From contig NZ_JAKHSK010000023.1 of NCBI RefSeq assembly GCF_023499215.1, forward strand, positions 1-64,000: a stretch of DNA of 64,000 bases, read 5' to 3'. Under the pieces are notes generated by a model that was given only the letters and a program-made list of their open reading frames with translations, was not told where the DNA came from and made no database searches. Source of the DNA: Zunongwangia pacifica. Lineage in GTDB: Bacteria > Bacteroidota > Bacteroidia > Flavobacteriales > Flavobacteriaceae. Shown here piece by piece: positions 35,440 through 47,409 of the stretch. The number at the start of each line of letters is the position of its first letter. The stretch's first letter is position 1. The position numbers were made by a program, and so were the translations under genes.

Positions 35440-36012
35440 ATGAAAGAAGCGCTGGAAAAGGTATTTAGATCTTTTAAGGAATTGTCGGAAGACGATATCA
35501 AAAGAGGTTTAGCGGTTTTTACTCCCAAATTTTATAAGAAAAATGAACTAATTATAGAAGCCGGGAAAACCTGTGACTGGATCGCTTTTATAAGCTCCGG
35601 GACGCTTAGAAACTACTATTTTTCCGGCAAGGATGAAGAGGTTACCTATTGTTTAACTTTTCCTAATACATTTATCACAGCTTATTCTTCTTTTCTTACC
35701 GGGAAAAAGACATTCGAATATATTCAGGCCTTAACCGATGTCGAGGTATTAATGATTCAAAAAAAGCAGTATCAGGAATTAATACGTTCTAGTTATGGAT
35801 GGCTTAAGTTTTCAAATTATTTTACAGAGCAATCCTATGTTTTAATGGAAGAACGCTTATTGATGTTGCAAATGGTATCTGCCGAAAAGCGCTATGCCGA
35901 TTTAATAGCGAACCATCCTGAAATCATTCAGCAGGTGCCTTTAAAGTATATTGCCTCTTACCTTGGGATCACCCAAAGACATTTAAGCAGGCTTCGAAGC
36001 CAACTTTTATAA
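35440..36012 (+). CDS. Crp/Fnr-family transcriptional regulator
   Basis: 190 residues: a cyclic-nucleotide-binding-type beta-roll (residues 25-115, ISSGTLRNYYFSGKDEEVTY) without the Arg-Ser cAMP pair, and a C-terminal winged helix (VPLKYIASYLGITQRHLSRL). No Cys cluster, so not an oxygen-sensing Fnr. The next gene is an NAD(P)H oxidoreductase in the same direction; this regulator-plus-reductase pairing is common in Bacteroidota and suggests it controls that gene. The 300-bp gap between them holds repeat copy E. Confidence 0.85.
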   Translation: MKEALEKVFRSFKELSEDDIKRGLAVFTPKFYKKNELIIEAGKTCDWIAFISSGTLRNYYFSGKDEEVTYCLTFPNTFITAYSSFLTGKKTFEYIQALTDVEVLMIQKKQYQELIRSSYGWLKFSNYFTEQSYVLMEERLLMLQMVSAEKRYADLIANHPEIIQQVPLKYIASYLGITQRHLSRLRSQLL

Positions 36013-36159
36013 ATAAAACCTGAATTGGGTTAATACGGCCATTGGGGCATGGAGTACATTTTCAAAATAAATTGGTGTCGAAATAAAACAAAAATGGAAG
36101 CTTTTATACCAAATCTTTTGCAAAGATTTCAGTCAGCCTCTGGTATGTTAATCAAGAAT

Positions 36160-36266
36160 CTCGGAGCATGCCCTCCAGATATGAATCGGAAAAACTCTTT
36201 ATAATTTCGAGGGCATCCCTATTGCTGTCGGGACGGGGAATTAAATCCTCAATGGGGGATTAAATA
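36160..36266. repeat. Dispersed intergenic repeat, copy E (inverted)
   Basis: GGGCATCCCTATTGCTGTCG followed by GGACGGGG is the reverse complement of the CCCCGTCCCGATAGC...GGGATGCC part of copy D, allowing a few changes. Copy E is thus in opposite orientation. Confidence 0.55.
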
Positions 36267-36339
36267 GAACTCCGATTTAGACATTTGTCCTTTCTACACT
36301 TTACTGATGTCTTTAGTATTGCATCAAATAAAGAAGGTT

Positions 36340-36924
36340 ATGAAAAATAAACAGGTTTTAATTATAAACGGGCACCCAGATCAGGAAAGTTTTAATAGCG
36401 CATTGGCAGCAGCTTACCAAAAAGGAGCGAAAGAGTCCAATGCCTCAGTAAACTTACTTAACATTCGGGAATTGGATTTTAATCCCAATCTGCAATTCGG
36501 TTATCGTCAGCGGGTAAATTTGGAGCCAGATCTTTTGTCTTCCATAGAAAAAATTAAAGCAGCAGATCATCTGGTATGGGTTTTCCCGATGTGGTGGTAT
36601 GGTTATCCTGCACTGATGAAAGGTTTTATTGATCGGACTTTTTTACCTGGGATTATGTTTGATTATGAACCGGGAAAGTCGGTCCCCAAAAAGCTATTAA
36701 AAGGGAAAACAGCAAGGATCATCATGACGGCCGATACGCCAAAGTGGTATGATCGTCTTTTTATGAAAACTCCGGCGCTGAATCAGTTTAAAAAAGGAAC
36801 TCTTCAGTTTTGTGGAGTCAATCCGGTTAAAGTTAGTTATATCGCTCCCATAAAGAGTTCGAGTGAAGAATTCAGAAAAAAATATTTGTCCAAAATAGAG
36901 CAATTGGGGAAGGAGAATAAATAA
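36340..36924 (+). CDS. NAD(P)H:quinone-type oxidoreductase (flavodoxin-like fold)
   Basis: 194 residues from the ATG at 36340 (MKNKQVLIINGHPDQESFNS), preferred over an upstream ATG at 36307 because it starts the first beta strand correctly. GHPDQESFN binds the FMN/FAD phosphate and VWVFPMWWYGYPALMKGFID is the isoalloxazine-binding signature of the NQO1/MdaB-like family. Two-electron reduction of quinones or nitro compounds with NAD(P)H is expected in the cytoplasm. Probably controlled by the adjacent Crp/Fnr or AraC-type regulators. Confidence 0.85.
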   Translation: MKNKQVLIINGHPDQESFNSALAAAYQKGAKESNASVNLLNIRELDFNPNLQFGYRQRVNLEPDLLSSIEKIKAADHLVWVFPMWWYGYPALMKGFIDRTFLPGIMFDYEPGKSVPKKLLKGKTARIIMTADTPKWYDRLFMKTPALNQFKKGTLQFCGVNPVKVSYIAPIKSSSEEFRKKYLSKIEQLGKENK

Positions 36925-36938
36925 GAAGTATTAGGTGA

Positions 36939-36959
36939 TTTTCAAATCGATTTTGAAAA
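36939..36959. promoter_or_regulatory. Inverted repeat TTTTCAAA-n5-TTTGAAAA
   Basis: Perfect 8-bp arms, 15 bp after the oxidoreductase stop. No T tract follows, so an operator or weak hairpin is more likely than a terminator. Confidence 0.35.
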
Positions 36960-37118
36960 ATTCTAGATTGGCTTTAGCAGATTTGGTCATGTCAAAAAAA
37001 AATACTGAACTCAACATCATCAATTTTGTTTCAAATTACAATTTCCACTACTTTTAAATCCTAATCGATAGATTTTGGTATTGGCTGCTTTTGACAGCCT
37101 AATAATAGTGGTGCTTAC

Positions 37119-37874
37119 ATGAAACACAATTCAAAAATTTTTGTGGATAATGGGATAATTATTTATGCCGGAAAAGTCTCTAAGACCCAACAGCATAAAC
37201 ATTACGCCATACAAATAGGATTGGTGCTAAATGGTAGTTATCGATTATTTATTGAAGATAAGGAGTATGATCATCATAATTTTATAATCCATTCGAATGT
37301 ACCACACCGGCATGTTTCGAAAAATGGAGCACTGTTTTGTATATTGATCGATCCAACGACCGATTTAGGGAATGCTTTGGTAAAAAAGTACGCGCCGCCG
37401 TATAAGCCCATTACTATTTGCCAGGATGCCCTAAGGGATTTGCGATATGAATTGTCTGCCCGTAATCAGGCAGGAGGTCAATCGATAGAAAATCTGGAAT
37501 TCAAAATTTTTAAGCTACTAAAGTTACCTCCAGCGAAGAGGACAATAGATTCTCGTATTGCCAAATTGATTGAAGCAATGCATGATACGCCCGCTGTAGA
37601 GATCGACCTTGATACCCTAATAAATGAGATTCCTTTATCAAAAAGTCGTATTCGTTCGTTGTTTAAACAGCAAACAGGGCTTTCTATGCAGCGATACCTT
37701 TTATGGGTAAAAATTAAGCATGCGTTTTATCATATTATGCAAAATAAAAGTCTATCTGAAGCTGCATTTTTAGCCGGCTTTGCAGATTATGCCCATTTGA
37801 GTAGAGTTATCCATCAAATTTCAGGAATGACTATGAAATCGATACTGAAAGACAGTTATTTCGTTCAAGAATAG
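37119..37874 (+). CDS. AraC-family regulator with cupin sensor
   Basis: 251 residues: an N-terminal cupin (HKHYAIQIGLVLNGSYRLFI, HSNVPHRHVS) that could bind a small ligand, and a C-terminal AraC double HTH (residues 155-245; LINEIPLSKSRIRSLFKQQT and AAFLAGFADYAHLSRVIHQI). Dual-helix spacing is normal. The target is unknown; the following HXXEE membrane protein is 64 bp downstream in the same direction and may be regulated by it. Confidence 0.85.
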   Translation: MKHNSKIFVDNGIIIYAGKVSKTQQHKHYAIQIGLVLNGSYRLFIEDKEYDHHNFIIHSNVPHRHVSKNGALFCILIDPTTDLGNALVKKYAPPYKPITICQDALRDLRYELSARNQAGGQSIENLEFKIFKLLKLPPAKRTIDSRIAKLIEAMHDTPAVEIDLDTLINEIPLSKSRIRSLFKQQTGLSMQRYLLWVKIKHAFYHIMQNKSLSEAAFLAGFADYAHLSRVIHQISGMTMKSILKDSYFVQE

Positions 37875-37938
37875 AGGTTGAAAATCGACTAATTTAGCAA
37901 ACAGAAAACTGAAGTTTAATTCATAAAACAGGTTTGCT

Positions 37939-38481
37939 ATGATTTTTAATATCGAAATTTTAAAAGAATTATTCTTTGTAATTCCACTCGTATTATTCAT
38001 ACACGAAATGGAAGAATGGAATATCTATCATTATCATCAAAAAAACTACCCTACAGGAGTCATTGAAGAGAGTATTTTAGGAACCCGACTTTGGTTGTTT
38101 TTTCTAAGTATTGTAGGGTTTGTATGGACGGGGATTTGCTATTGGATTCCAAATATGGCATTAAGTACCGTAATAATGATGTTATTAATAGATTTTACCA
38201 TACTCAATTCTTTGCAACACATAATCCTGACCTTAAAAACAAAGAAATACAATCCGGGATTTATTTTTGGTGGTATCGTAGCCTTAGTCGTAGCGATTGT
38301 AGCCGTTATAAATATTGTACATTATGAGATTATTCCAATCTGGTCTGTAGGATTATTGTTATGTCTTATTATACCGATTTTGATTGAAAGTGCGGTGAGT
38401 TCAAAAAACAATAAAATTCCATTAATGCTAAAAGGTATTTTAAAAGCTTCAGATAAATTAGAAAAATTCATGTCGGTTTAA
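37939..38481 (+). CDS. HXXEE-domain membrane protein
   Basis: 180 residues with about five hydrophobic segments. The defining HEMEEW motif (HxxEE) lies at the end of the first helix, and a second conserved His (LQHI) follows in the middle, as in the HXXEE family. The motif suggests a metal-binding membrane enzyme, but no activity is established. It lies between the AraC regulator and the proline dehydrogenase. Confidence 0.8.
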   Translation: MIFNIEILKELFFVIPLVLFIHEMEEWNIYHYHQKNYPTGVIEESILGTRLWLFFLSIVGFVWTGICYWIPNMALSTVIMMLLIDFTILNSLQHIILTLKTKKYNPGFIFGGIVALVVAIVAVINIVHYEIIPIWSVGLLLCLIIPILIESAVSSKNNKIPLMLKGILKASDKLEKFMSV

Positions 38482-38532
38482 GAATCAAAAACTATAAGAT
38501 TAGTGCAATACCCCGTAACATATTCAAATGCC

Positions 38533-39507
38533 ATGAAAGAAGAACAAAACTTATTAAGGATAGGGTCAGATAGCCTGAAAAAAGCAGCCTTAAATGAAGA
38601 GGCCAAAAATTTTATATTAAATAATGAAGCCTTATTTAAGGTTTTAAAGAAAGCCGCAGATCGATATATTGGTGGGGAAACGATAAAAGAAACACTCTTT
38701 TCGGTTCGGAAATGGAATGAAAAGGGATACGACGTAACGACCGATTTTATGGGAGAAAGTATTCGGAATGAAAAAGATGCCAACGAAGCGACCGCTGAAT
38801 TTATGAATTTTGCCAGGGCAGTTAAAAAAGATCATCTTAATTCTTCTATTTCTTTAGACCTATCACATATTGGTCTGCTTATCTCGAAAGAACTGGCAAT
38901 GGAGAACTTAAAAGCCATTTGCGAAGAGGCAGGTAAAATGAACCAGGATGTTATTATCAGTATGGAAGGCACGGACAGAACTGATAGTATTCTGGAGGTG
39001 TATAAAGAAACCTTAAAAACGCATAAAAATCTTGGAATCACACTTCAGGCTTATCTGGAAAGGACAAGCGATGATTTTAAAGAAGTGTCCCAGTTGTCTG
39101 GCAGTATACGAATGGTAAAAGGAGCCTATGAAACTGCAAAGGGATTATCGATAGAACGTGGGGATAAGCTTGATGAGATTTATTTGGGATATGTAGAGAA
39201 ACTTTTAAGGAATAACCATAAATGTGCTATAGCCTCGCATGATGAAAAAATATATAATGAAACGATTGCATTAATCGAAAAATGTAAGCCCACCAATTAT
39301 GTGCTCGAAAGACTGTTGGGCATTAGAAATGAAGAATTCCAAAAGTATAAAGATGACGGTTATAATTGCCGAATTTATATCGTATACGGAAAAGAGTGGT
39401 ACTTGTATTTATGTAATCGTTGGGCGGAATATCCATTAAATATTTTTCAGGGAATAGCGGACATGGTTTCAGAGCGCAATATATCTGATGCTGATTATGG
39501 TTTTTAG
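38533..39507 (+). CDS. Proline dehydrogenase (PutB type)
   Basis: 324 residues from the ATG at 38533 (a GTG at 38503 would add ten). It oxidises proline to pyrroline-5-carboxylate with FAD and feeds electrons to quinone. Family marks: IGGETIKETL near the N-terminus, LDLSHIGLLI, MEGTDRT, RMVKGAYE (substrate and flavin contacts) and the C-terminal YGKEWYLYLCNRWAEYP. No P5C dehydrogenase gene is next to it. The chain is shorter than the usual flavobacterial enzyme and resembles the Bacillus PutB group, so it may be a second, acquired copy. Confidence 0.8.
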   Translation: MKEEQNLLRIGSDSLKKAALNEEAKNFILNNEALFKVLKKAADRYIGGETIKETLFSVRKWNEKGYDVTTDFMGESIRNEKDANEATAEFMNFARAVKKDHLNSSISLDLSHIGLLISKELAMENLKAICEEAGKMNQDVIISMEGTDRTDSILEVYKETLKTHKNLGITLQAYLERTSDDFKEVSQLSGSIRMVKGAYETAKGLSIERGDKLDEIYLGYVEKLLRNNHKCAIASHDEKIYNETIALIEKCKPTNYVLERLLGIRNEEFQKYKDDGYNCRIYIVYGKEWYLYLCNRWAEYPLNIFQGIADMVSERNISDADYGF

Positions 39508-39594
39508 ACTGGATGATGTTTTGGTGATTTTTTGAAAAGACCTTATTTTATAGTTTCAGTTGTTTTTATTTCTAATTAGACGGATTGGTCATGT

Positions 39595-39636
39595 AATTTA
39601 TAGAAAACCGTAGGTGTTAACGGTTTTCTATAAATT
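39595..39636. terminator. Bidirectional terminator with a 16-bp stem
   Basis: AATTTATAGAAAACCG (39595-39610) and CGGTTTTCTATAAATT (39621-39636) are perfect reverse complements around a 10-nt loop. It lies between the convergent proline dehydrogenase and the 88-aa secreted-protein gene. Confidence 0.8.
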
Positions 39637-39653
39637 AATAAGAGATTTAAATT

Positions 39654-39920
39654 TTAGGGAACTAAAATATAAGGATTTGGCGATGTTGCATAAGGACAAT
39701 CATTATTCTCTAAATAATCTATTGTATAATAATAGAGGTATGGGGCGTAATTTTCTGGGTTTTCACGAATGCTAGCCAAAAAGTCATTGGCCTGATCGCA
39801 ATTTTGGAACAGGGGAGGCAGTAATGTGGTCGCTGAAGATTTAGTTTCTGCATTAGAGGCTAAAGTGCTTCCAAATAATAAAGAAGCACACGCAAAGGCG
39901 GATAAAAATAATTTTCTCAT
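39654..39920 (-). CDS. Small secreted protein, 88 aa, unknown
   Basis: Signal peptide MRKLFLSAFACASLLFGSTL with cleavage near ASNAE. The mature part holds two Cys (QNCDQAND and NNDCPYATS) that could form one disulfide, and is otherwise Tyr- and Asn-rich (YAPYLYYYTIDYLENN). No family recognised. It resembles the many small exported proteins of Bacteroidota, some of which are stress- or regulator-controlled, but nothing here shows its role. Confidence 0.6.
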   Translation of the reverse strand: MRKLFLSAFACASLLFGSTLASNAETKSSATTLLPPLFQNCDQANDFLASIRENPENYAPYLYYYTIDYLENNDCPYATSPNPYILVP

Positions 39921-40132
39921 AATAATAATTTAAGTGGTTAAGAGTATTAATTTAATATTGTTGTTGATTTAATGCTATTTTTTAGTGTTAAAGGTTGTGT
40001 TTTTAATATTTTTTTAACTTTTATAATTAGATGCTTCTGCGTTGCTAATTTGAATATCGGTTGGTTCTAGCTTAAATAGTTTTGTATTATTTTTATTCTA
40101 TCAATAAAAACTATTAAGAATGAAAAATATTC

Positions 40133-43100
40133 TTAGCCTACATTTTGTTGTATAGTAAGTTGTTCTGATTTAAAGCTGTCTGAAATTTCAATATTCGTCA
40201 CCCGGCTAATTTCTGGAGTGGGATTAGCCTCCACTGTAATTGTAATTCTATCGCTACCGACACCTGATGTTTTAGAAAAAATTATCCAATCTGAATCATC
40301 ATCTATTGACCATGCATGAAGAGTTGAAATGATGATATCAAAATTCCCTCCTGCTGAATTAAAATTTCGAGAAGTTTCTGAAATTAAAATATCTTCCAGA
40401 TCGCCTGTTGCCGCCCAATAATAAAACCTTGTACCATTAGATAATTTACTTGAGATGAAATGTACATCAACCGTTCCTCCTTGGACTACTTTATTTGTTT
40501 TTCCGTTTGGTGTTAGGATTTGACATCGTGGTATAGCTTCTCCGCTATTATCGAGTGTAAGTTTTCCAGCGGTTTGACCTCTCATTACTTTATAATGCTT
40601 CACATCATTATTTTCAAAGCTTTCATAATTAATACTAAAGCTTTGTTCGGTACTTCCTTCTTTTACATGTAAAGCAGGAATTTTGGTATTTCTATTTAAA
40701 GAATATGTAGCACCATCAGGTATATTAATCATTTCTATTTCTCCATATTCTGAGCCTTCTAAGGCTTGTCCTTTTTTAAATCCAAAGGTTATTGATTGTT
40801 TAGGAACTACATATATAAAAGCTTGCGTTTCTGATATAATTCTAATTTTGAAAAAATCCCCAACTTTAGCTGAAGTTGCTCCAACTATAGTAATATTTTC
40901 TCCTGTAAAATTAATTGAGTTTAAAGCAATTCGACCTTCAATAATATCATTAATTTCAAAAGTATCGTTAACAATAATATTGATAGGTACAGATGCCTGA
41001 GATCCTATCGTTAAAAATTGATCTTTCTGAGCAACGTTTAATGTGTAATTATTTGAAGGATATATGGTATTATATTCCTTTAGGTTGGAATTGTCATTGA
41101 TTAAACCAAAAGCATTTAAAGCTTGTGCCAGTGATTTGCCTCCTTTACCAATAATACCAGAAACGGTTGGTTTTGAAATAGGAGGGGAGTCGAAAAATGA
41201 AAATTTTTGGTTTTGACTATTTTCAATTTTATCTGATAAATTTCCGAAAGAATAACAGTCCTCTAAACTTTGATATTTCGTAACAGCCCCTATGAAGGTA
41301 TTAAAAACTACTCGAGACTTTGGTGCTGCTGAACCAAAACTAAATAAAGCCAATACTTCTCTTCCTTCGCTTGTTAAATTATCATTTCCATTGACGAAAT
41401 TAAATGCGATATTTAAGTTAGGTGTGCCTGGTCTGATAGCAATATCAATATCACTTCCTCCGGCAGCCGATTCTTCGTAGAATATATAATTCCAATCGAT
41501 ATTTACATTAGAACCACTTATTCCAATATCGCTTGAATTTGTAGTAATTCCACGTCTAAAATCACCGGTGTTATTTGGCTGAGTAAAATAAATTTTATTC
41601 TTACTTATATTAATTTTAGCGTTCGGTGATGTGTAATCTGCTACAATACCAGAGACAATTGGATCTAAAATGATATTGTTTACAGCATTTACATTAGGAT
41701 AATTACTTCCAAAAATGTTTATTGCAGTTCTACAGTATTCAATAGTATTACCTTCAAGAATGGTTAATTTTTTTGCCAATTCTTGTGTACCCGTTGAATT
41801 ATTCATTATCCCTACTTTAGAAGTCGCGTCGTCTTTACCTTTAATAAGATTGTATTTAATAATTAAACCTTTATGCCCCGGTGCTTCTATTCCATATTCT
41901 CCAAAATCTTCAATTATATTCTTAATAACAGAGATGTCAAAAGCAACTGCTGAAATACCAAAAGCTCTATTGGCATAATCTTCAAAAGTATTTTTTCCTA
42001 CACCATAGATTTCATTTCCTTCGATAAGAGTTCCAAAGACTTGTCCCCAGTCTTCAATCCCCATCCTTCCACAATTGTAGAGTTTGTTATTTCTAATTCT
42101 ACATCCAATAATATAATTTATTGAGCTATTTCCATTTGCAGTCAATGCATTTTGACAGGAATTTCGAATGATACAGTTCTCGATATGAGTGTATTTTGCA
42201 CCATTAATGGCATAATGAATACCTACCGTATTGAATGTACAGCTATCAATTTTTACATATTCCGATAGTCCGGTAACAACAATTCCATGTATAAATTTTG
42301 GTTGTCCAAATGCAAAATCATAATCAACAGTCACATTGTTTACTAGGCAATGATCTGCATCCCTGAATGTAATTACACCTGCTTCCCATTTTCTATCAAA
42401 AGCATAATCTACACCATCCTTTTTAATGGTAAAATTCCGAAGTGTTACATTTTCAACATCTCGACATTTGATAACTTCCCCTTTGTCGTTAAGGCTATAT
42501 TCAGGATTTTCCAAAACATCATTTTCTATATCTGGATGAACATGAATAAATGAATTATTACCCTCTAAAATTGTATCAGATAATGGGATTAAACTTTCTG
42601 AAACTCCGTAGTGCTTACTTTCTGTAAGTGCTATGTTTCTATGCTTAAATAATTTTAGAAGTGCTTCTGTATCATTACTGCCATTTTCTAAAAAATCACC
42701 TTTAGCACCAAACCATTCCGGTATTACGGGAGTACCAAAACGTTTACGAATAAATCGTCCATTCGTTTGTCCATTAACCTGAATTATAGTTCCATCATCT
42801 GGAGTGGCAGTTGAACTAGCATTCCAAAAGAATACACCTCCGCCGCCGTCTCCTTTTATTGAGTGGCCAGTTATTGAAAACTCATCACCGTCTTTAATTT
42901 TTGAAACGTCAACAGTTTTAAGATTAGCTATATTAGCCGCTACATTTTGCTTGATATTAACATCATCTCTCAACGTTTTAGCAGTATCATCAGTATTTCC
43001 TCCGGCAAGTACTGGTTTATCCCCAAGAGCATTCTGAATAGCCTGAGAAGTTAAGATGCCACTATCAATCAATGTAAAATCTTGCTCTGTAGCCAAAGTG

Positions 43101-43285
43101 CTACTTCCGTTATATTCTCCAGAAGGTCCAACAAATAACCATATTTTTCGGCTATTCTGCTGAACAGCTATTATTTCAAAATAATCTAAAGAATTAACAG
43201 TGATGGGATTTTCAAGAGCTTTATTATTAAATGCTACTTCTATAAGTTCGGTTCCTATAATTCCTAAGTGTATTAATTGATTCAT
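40133..43285 (-). CDS. Tailspike-like parallel beta-helix protein with C-terminal BACON domain
   Basis: 1050 residues. The N-terminus (residues 1-180) has phage tail-fibre features: KIWLFVGPSGEYNGSSTL, then DGDEFSITGHSIKGDGGGG and GTPVIPEWFGAKGD, the usual entry to a pectate-lyase-type right-handed beta-helix. Residues 200-650 show beta-helix rungs (many N-x-I and G-N-x-I repeats, with IEDWGQVFGTLIEGNEIYG). Residues about 955-1048 are a BACON-like domain (AWSIDDDSDWIIFSKTSGVG, ITVEAN, QLTIQQNVG). No signal peptide and no neighbouring phage genes. It may be a polysaccharide depolymerase or adhesin from phage or a tail-like particle. Confidence 0.75.
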   Translation of the reverse strand: MNQLIHLGIIGTELIEVAFNNKALENPITVNSLDYFEIIAVQQNSRKIWLFVGPSGEYNGSSTLATEQDFTLIDSGILTSQAIQNALGDKPVLAGGNTDDTAKTLRDDVNIKQNVAANIANLKTVDVSKIKDGDEFSITGHSIKGDGGGGVFFWNASSTATPDDGTIIQVNGQTNGRFIRKRFGTPVIPEWFGAKGDFLENGSNDTEALLKLFKHRNIALTESKHYGVSESLIPLSDTILEGNNSFIHVHPDIENDVLENPEYSLNDKGEVIKCRDVENVTLRNFTIKKDGVDYAFDRKWEAGVITFRDADHCLVNNVTVDYDFAFGQPKFIHGIVVTGLSEYVKIDSCTFNTVGIHYAINGAKYTHIENCIIRNSCQNALTANGNSSINYIIGCRIRNNKLYNCGRMGIEDWGQVFGTLIEGNEIYGVGKNTFEDYANRAFGISAVAFDISVIKNIIEDFGEYGIEAPGHKGLIIKYNLIKGKDDATSKVGIMNNSTGTQELAKKLTILEGNTIEYCRTAINIFGSNYPNVNAVNNIILDPIVSGIVADYTSPNAKINISKNKIYFTQPNNTGDFRRGITTNSSDIGISGSNVNIDWNYIFYEESAAGGSDIDIAIRPGTPNLNIAFNFVNGNDNLTSEGREVLALFSFGSAAPKSRVVFNTFIGAVTKYQSLEDCYSFGNLSDKIENSQNQKFSFFDSPPISKPTVSGIIGKGGKSLAQALNAFGLINDNSNLKEYNTIYPSNNYTLNVAQKDQFLTIGSQASVPINIIVNDTFEINDIIEGRIALNSINFTGENITIVGATSAKVGDFFKIRIISETQAFIYVVPKQSITFGFKKGQALEGSEYGEIEMINIPDGATYSLNRNTKIPALHVKEGSTEQSFSINYESFENNDVKHYKVMRGQTAGKLTLDNSGEAIPRCQILTPNGKTNKVVQGGTVDVHFISSKLSNGTRFYYWAATGDLEDILISETSRNFNSAGGNFDIIISTLHAWSIDDDSDWIIFSKTSGVGSDRITITVEANPTPEISRVTNIEISDSFKSEQLTIQQNVG

Positions 43286-43468
43286 TATATTGTGTTAGAA
43301 TAATTATTAGCTATTAAATGATGGAATGTTAATGTTTTAAAAGAATCTTAGTGATGGTTATGCTTGCTATATTTTTATTAAAAGGTATAAGATGTCTTAT
43401 ACTAATCTATGAAACGTGAATAATCTCTAAAAATTTGAGATATTTCTAAATTTTTATTTATTAATAAC

Positions 43469-43497
43469 AAAAGCAGCTCCATCTGGAAGCTGCTTTT
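43469..43497 (-). terminator. katG terminator
   Basis: AAAAGCAGCT (43469-43478) and AGCTGCTTTT (43488-43497) form a perfect 10-bp stem, about 20 bp after the katG stop on the minus strand. Confidence 0.8.
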
Positions 43498-43518
43498 CGA
43501 TATTTTAGATCGATATTT

Positions 43519-45774
<2,256 letters not shown>

Positions 45775-46093
45775 TTAAGATTTTAATTAATAACTGGTTA
45801 AAAGTAGATAATGAAATGCTATGTTTTTGTGAATTATAATAGTAAAAAACTATTGTTTAAATTGGGGAATTTATAGCTATAAAACAAATAGGTGTTGAAT
45901 AGTTAAAAAATATCACTTAAAAATAACGAATTATAAGTTTTAAAGAAAGATATCCTGAAAATATGTAATGAGTTTAAGATTTTATTGCAGCGAAACGGTC
46001 GGGTTTTTATAAAAAACAGGCATAGTAATGAGAGCGAGAAGGTAAAAATTGTTAAATTTATAGTTAAACGTTATTTTTTATAGGTTTGGGTTT

Positions 46094-47224
46094 ATGATGC
46101 GTTATCTTCTTTTAATTTTATTATTTTGTTCTTTCCAATTTCGGGCTCAATCTAGAATTGAAGCTATTGTTCTAGATGCTGAAACTAGAAAACCATTAGA
46201 ATTTGTAGACGTTTATAATTCAAAAAATTATACTTCAACCAATAGCGACGGACGTTTTGAATTTACAACCAATGGAGATACAATTAAGTTTAATAGATTA
46301 GGCTATGTATCCAAAAGTTTTGCAATTTCAGCCATAATAGGAGATACTATTTATTTAAACCAAGCTGCAGAAAGTTTGGATGAGGTTCATTTATTAGATA
46401 AAGGTATTTATAAAAAAATGATCGATCATCTGGAAGATAATTACCCTATACATCCTTATAAAGAGCGCTTTTTCTTGCGTGCGATAGTTGAAAAGGATGG
46501 ACATATTACCAAGCTGGCAGATGCTAATGGAAAATTAGAGCGACAGCGGCTATTGGGGGATCTTAAAACCGATCAACGTCCCAGGAAAAATTATACGATA
46601 GAAATAGAGAATTTGAGAAAAGCGGAAATTAGAGAAGATGATATAGAATTTATATTTCCGTCGTTTGAACGCTATTTTGATTTATCCAGTCTTATAGTTA
46701 GTCTTTCTGATTCGGTACAGGTAGAATTATCAAATTATGGAGATGATCTGGTTAAACTTTATGTGCATAAAGAGGCATCTGAAGCTTACCTTATTATTAA
46801 TACAGAAAATTATGCCGTGGAAGAAAGTTATATTAAAATTGGCTATCCAGATGCAGAATTTGAGACTGGTAAAAACACAGAAAACCGAACGTTATATAAT
46901 ATTTTTCACTCTTTTTATAAAAAACTGCCGAATGAGAAGTACATTTTGATTAAAAGTTTTCATGAAGCTGCTATAGAATGTAAGTATGAAAATAAGATGT
47001 TTACCTACATTCAGCGTATCAATTATTTGAGCAACGATCATTTCGGAAATTTTGAAGTAAATAGAAATATTCGTGCTAAAAAAGATATTTTCAATGTGGG
47101 TACGAAGTATATTTCAGGTTTTTGGGATGATCAAAATCAATTATTGCTTACCAAAGAGATGCAGGCCTTTATCGAAAAAGTGAAAGCCGGGGATAGTGAT
47201 TTTAAGATTAAATCAAATTTTTAA
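46094..47224 (+). CDS. Exported protein with CarboxypepD_reg-like domain
   Basis: 376 residues, signal peptide LLLILLFCSFQFRAQS. Residues about 21-95 are a carboxypeptidase-regulatory-like beta-sandwich (IVLDAETRKPLEFVDVYNSK, then TSTNSDGRFEF and FNRLGYVSKSF), the type found before outer-membrane proteins. The remaining 280 residues are beta-rich with no recognised family and no catalytic motif. Probably periplasmic or surface-exposed; function unknown. Repeat copy F lies directly behind its stop. Confidence 0.75.
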   Translation: MMRYLLLILLFCSFQFRAQSRIEAIVLDAETRKPLEFVDVYNSKNYTSTNSDGRFEFTTNGDTIKFNRLGYVSKSFAISAIIGDTIYLNQAAESLDEVHLLDKGIYKKMIDHLEDNYPIHPYKERFFLRAIVEKDGHITKLADANGKLERQRLLGDLKTDQRPRKNYTIEIENLRKAEIREDDIEFIFPSFERYFDLSSLIVSLSDSVQVELSNYGDDLVKLYVHKEASEAYLIINTENYAVEESYIKIGYPDAEFETGKNTENRTLYNIFHSFYKKLPNEKYILIKSFHEAAIECKYENKMFTYIQRINYLSNDHFGNFEVNRNIRAKKDIFNVGTKYISGFWDDQNQLLLTKEMQAFIEKVKAGDSDFKIKSNF

Positions 47225-47235
47225 AAAAGGACTTT

Positions 47236-47322
47236 TTACTCGCTCATCGAGATTAAATGTCTGGAAATAAAAATAATTTTCTAATGAATGCCTTATGAGT
47301 TTGCCCTAAGCTAGTTTGCTTA
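47236..47322. repeat. Dispersed intergenic repeat, copy F
   Basis: CTCGCTCATCGAGATTAAAT, then CTGGAAATAAAAATAATTTT, CTAATGAATGCCTTATGAGT and TTGCCCTAAGCTAGTTTGC, aligning with copies A and C. It begins 12 bp after the stop of the gene at 46094-47224. Confidence 0.6.
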
Positions 47323-47409
47323 ACAATTCTTCAATTTACGGTAATCCTGGTTTCAGCTATTTATTCATTTTAGAAGCTTTCCTTATCTTGTGGGAAAATT
47401 CAAACCTTC

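Noticed and set aside
36939-36959. Extra copy of the ACTTTGAA operator
   Set aside because: TTTTCAAA-n5-TTTGAAAA shares only the TTTGAAA core and has different spacing from the three operators.
46081-46088. TAGGTTTG as a promoter for the gene at 46094
   Set aside because: It lies only 5 bp before the ATG, which would make the message leaderless; more likely chance.
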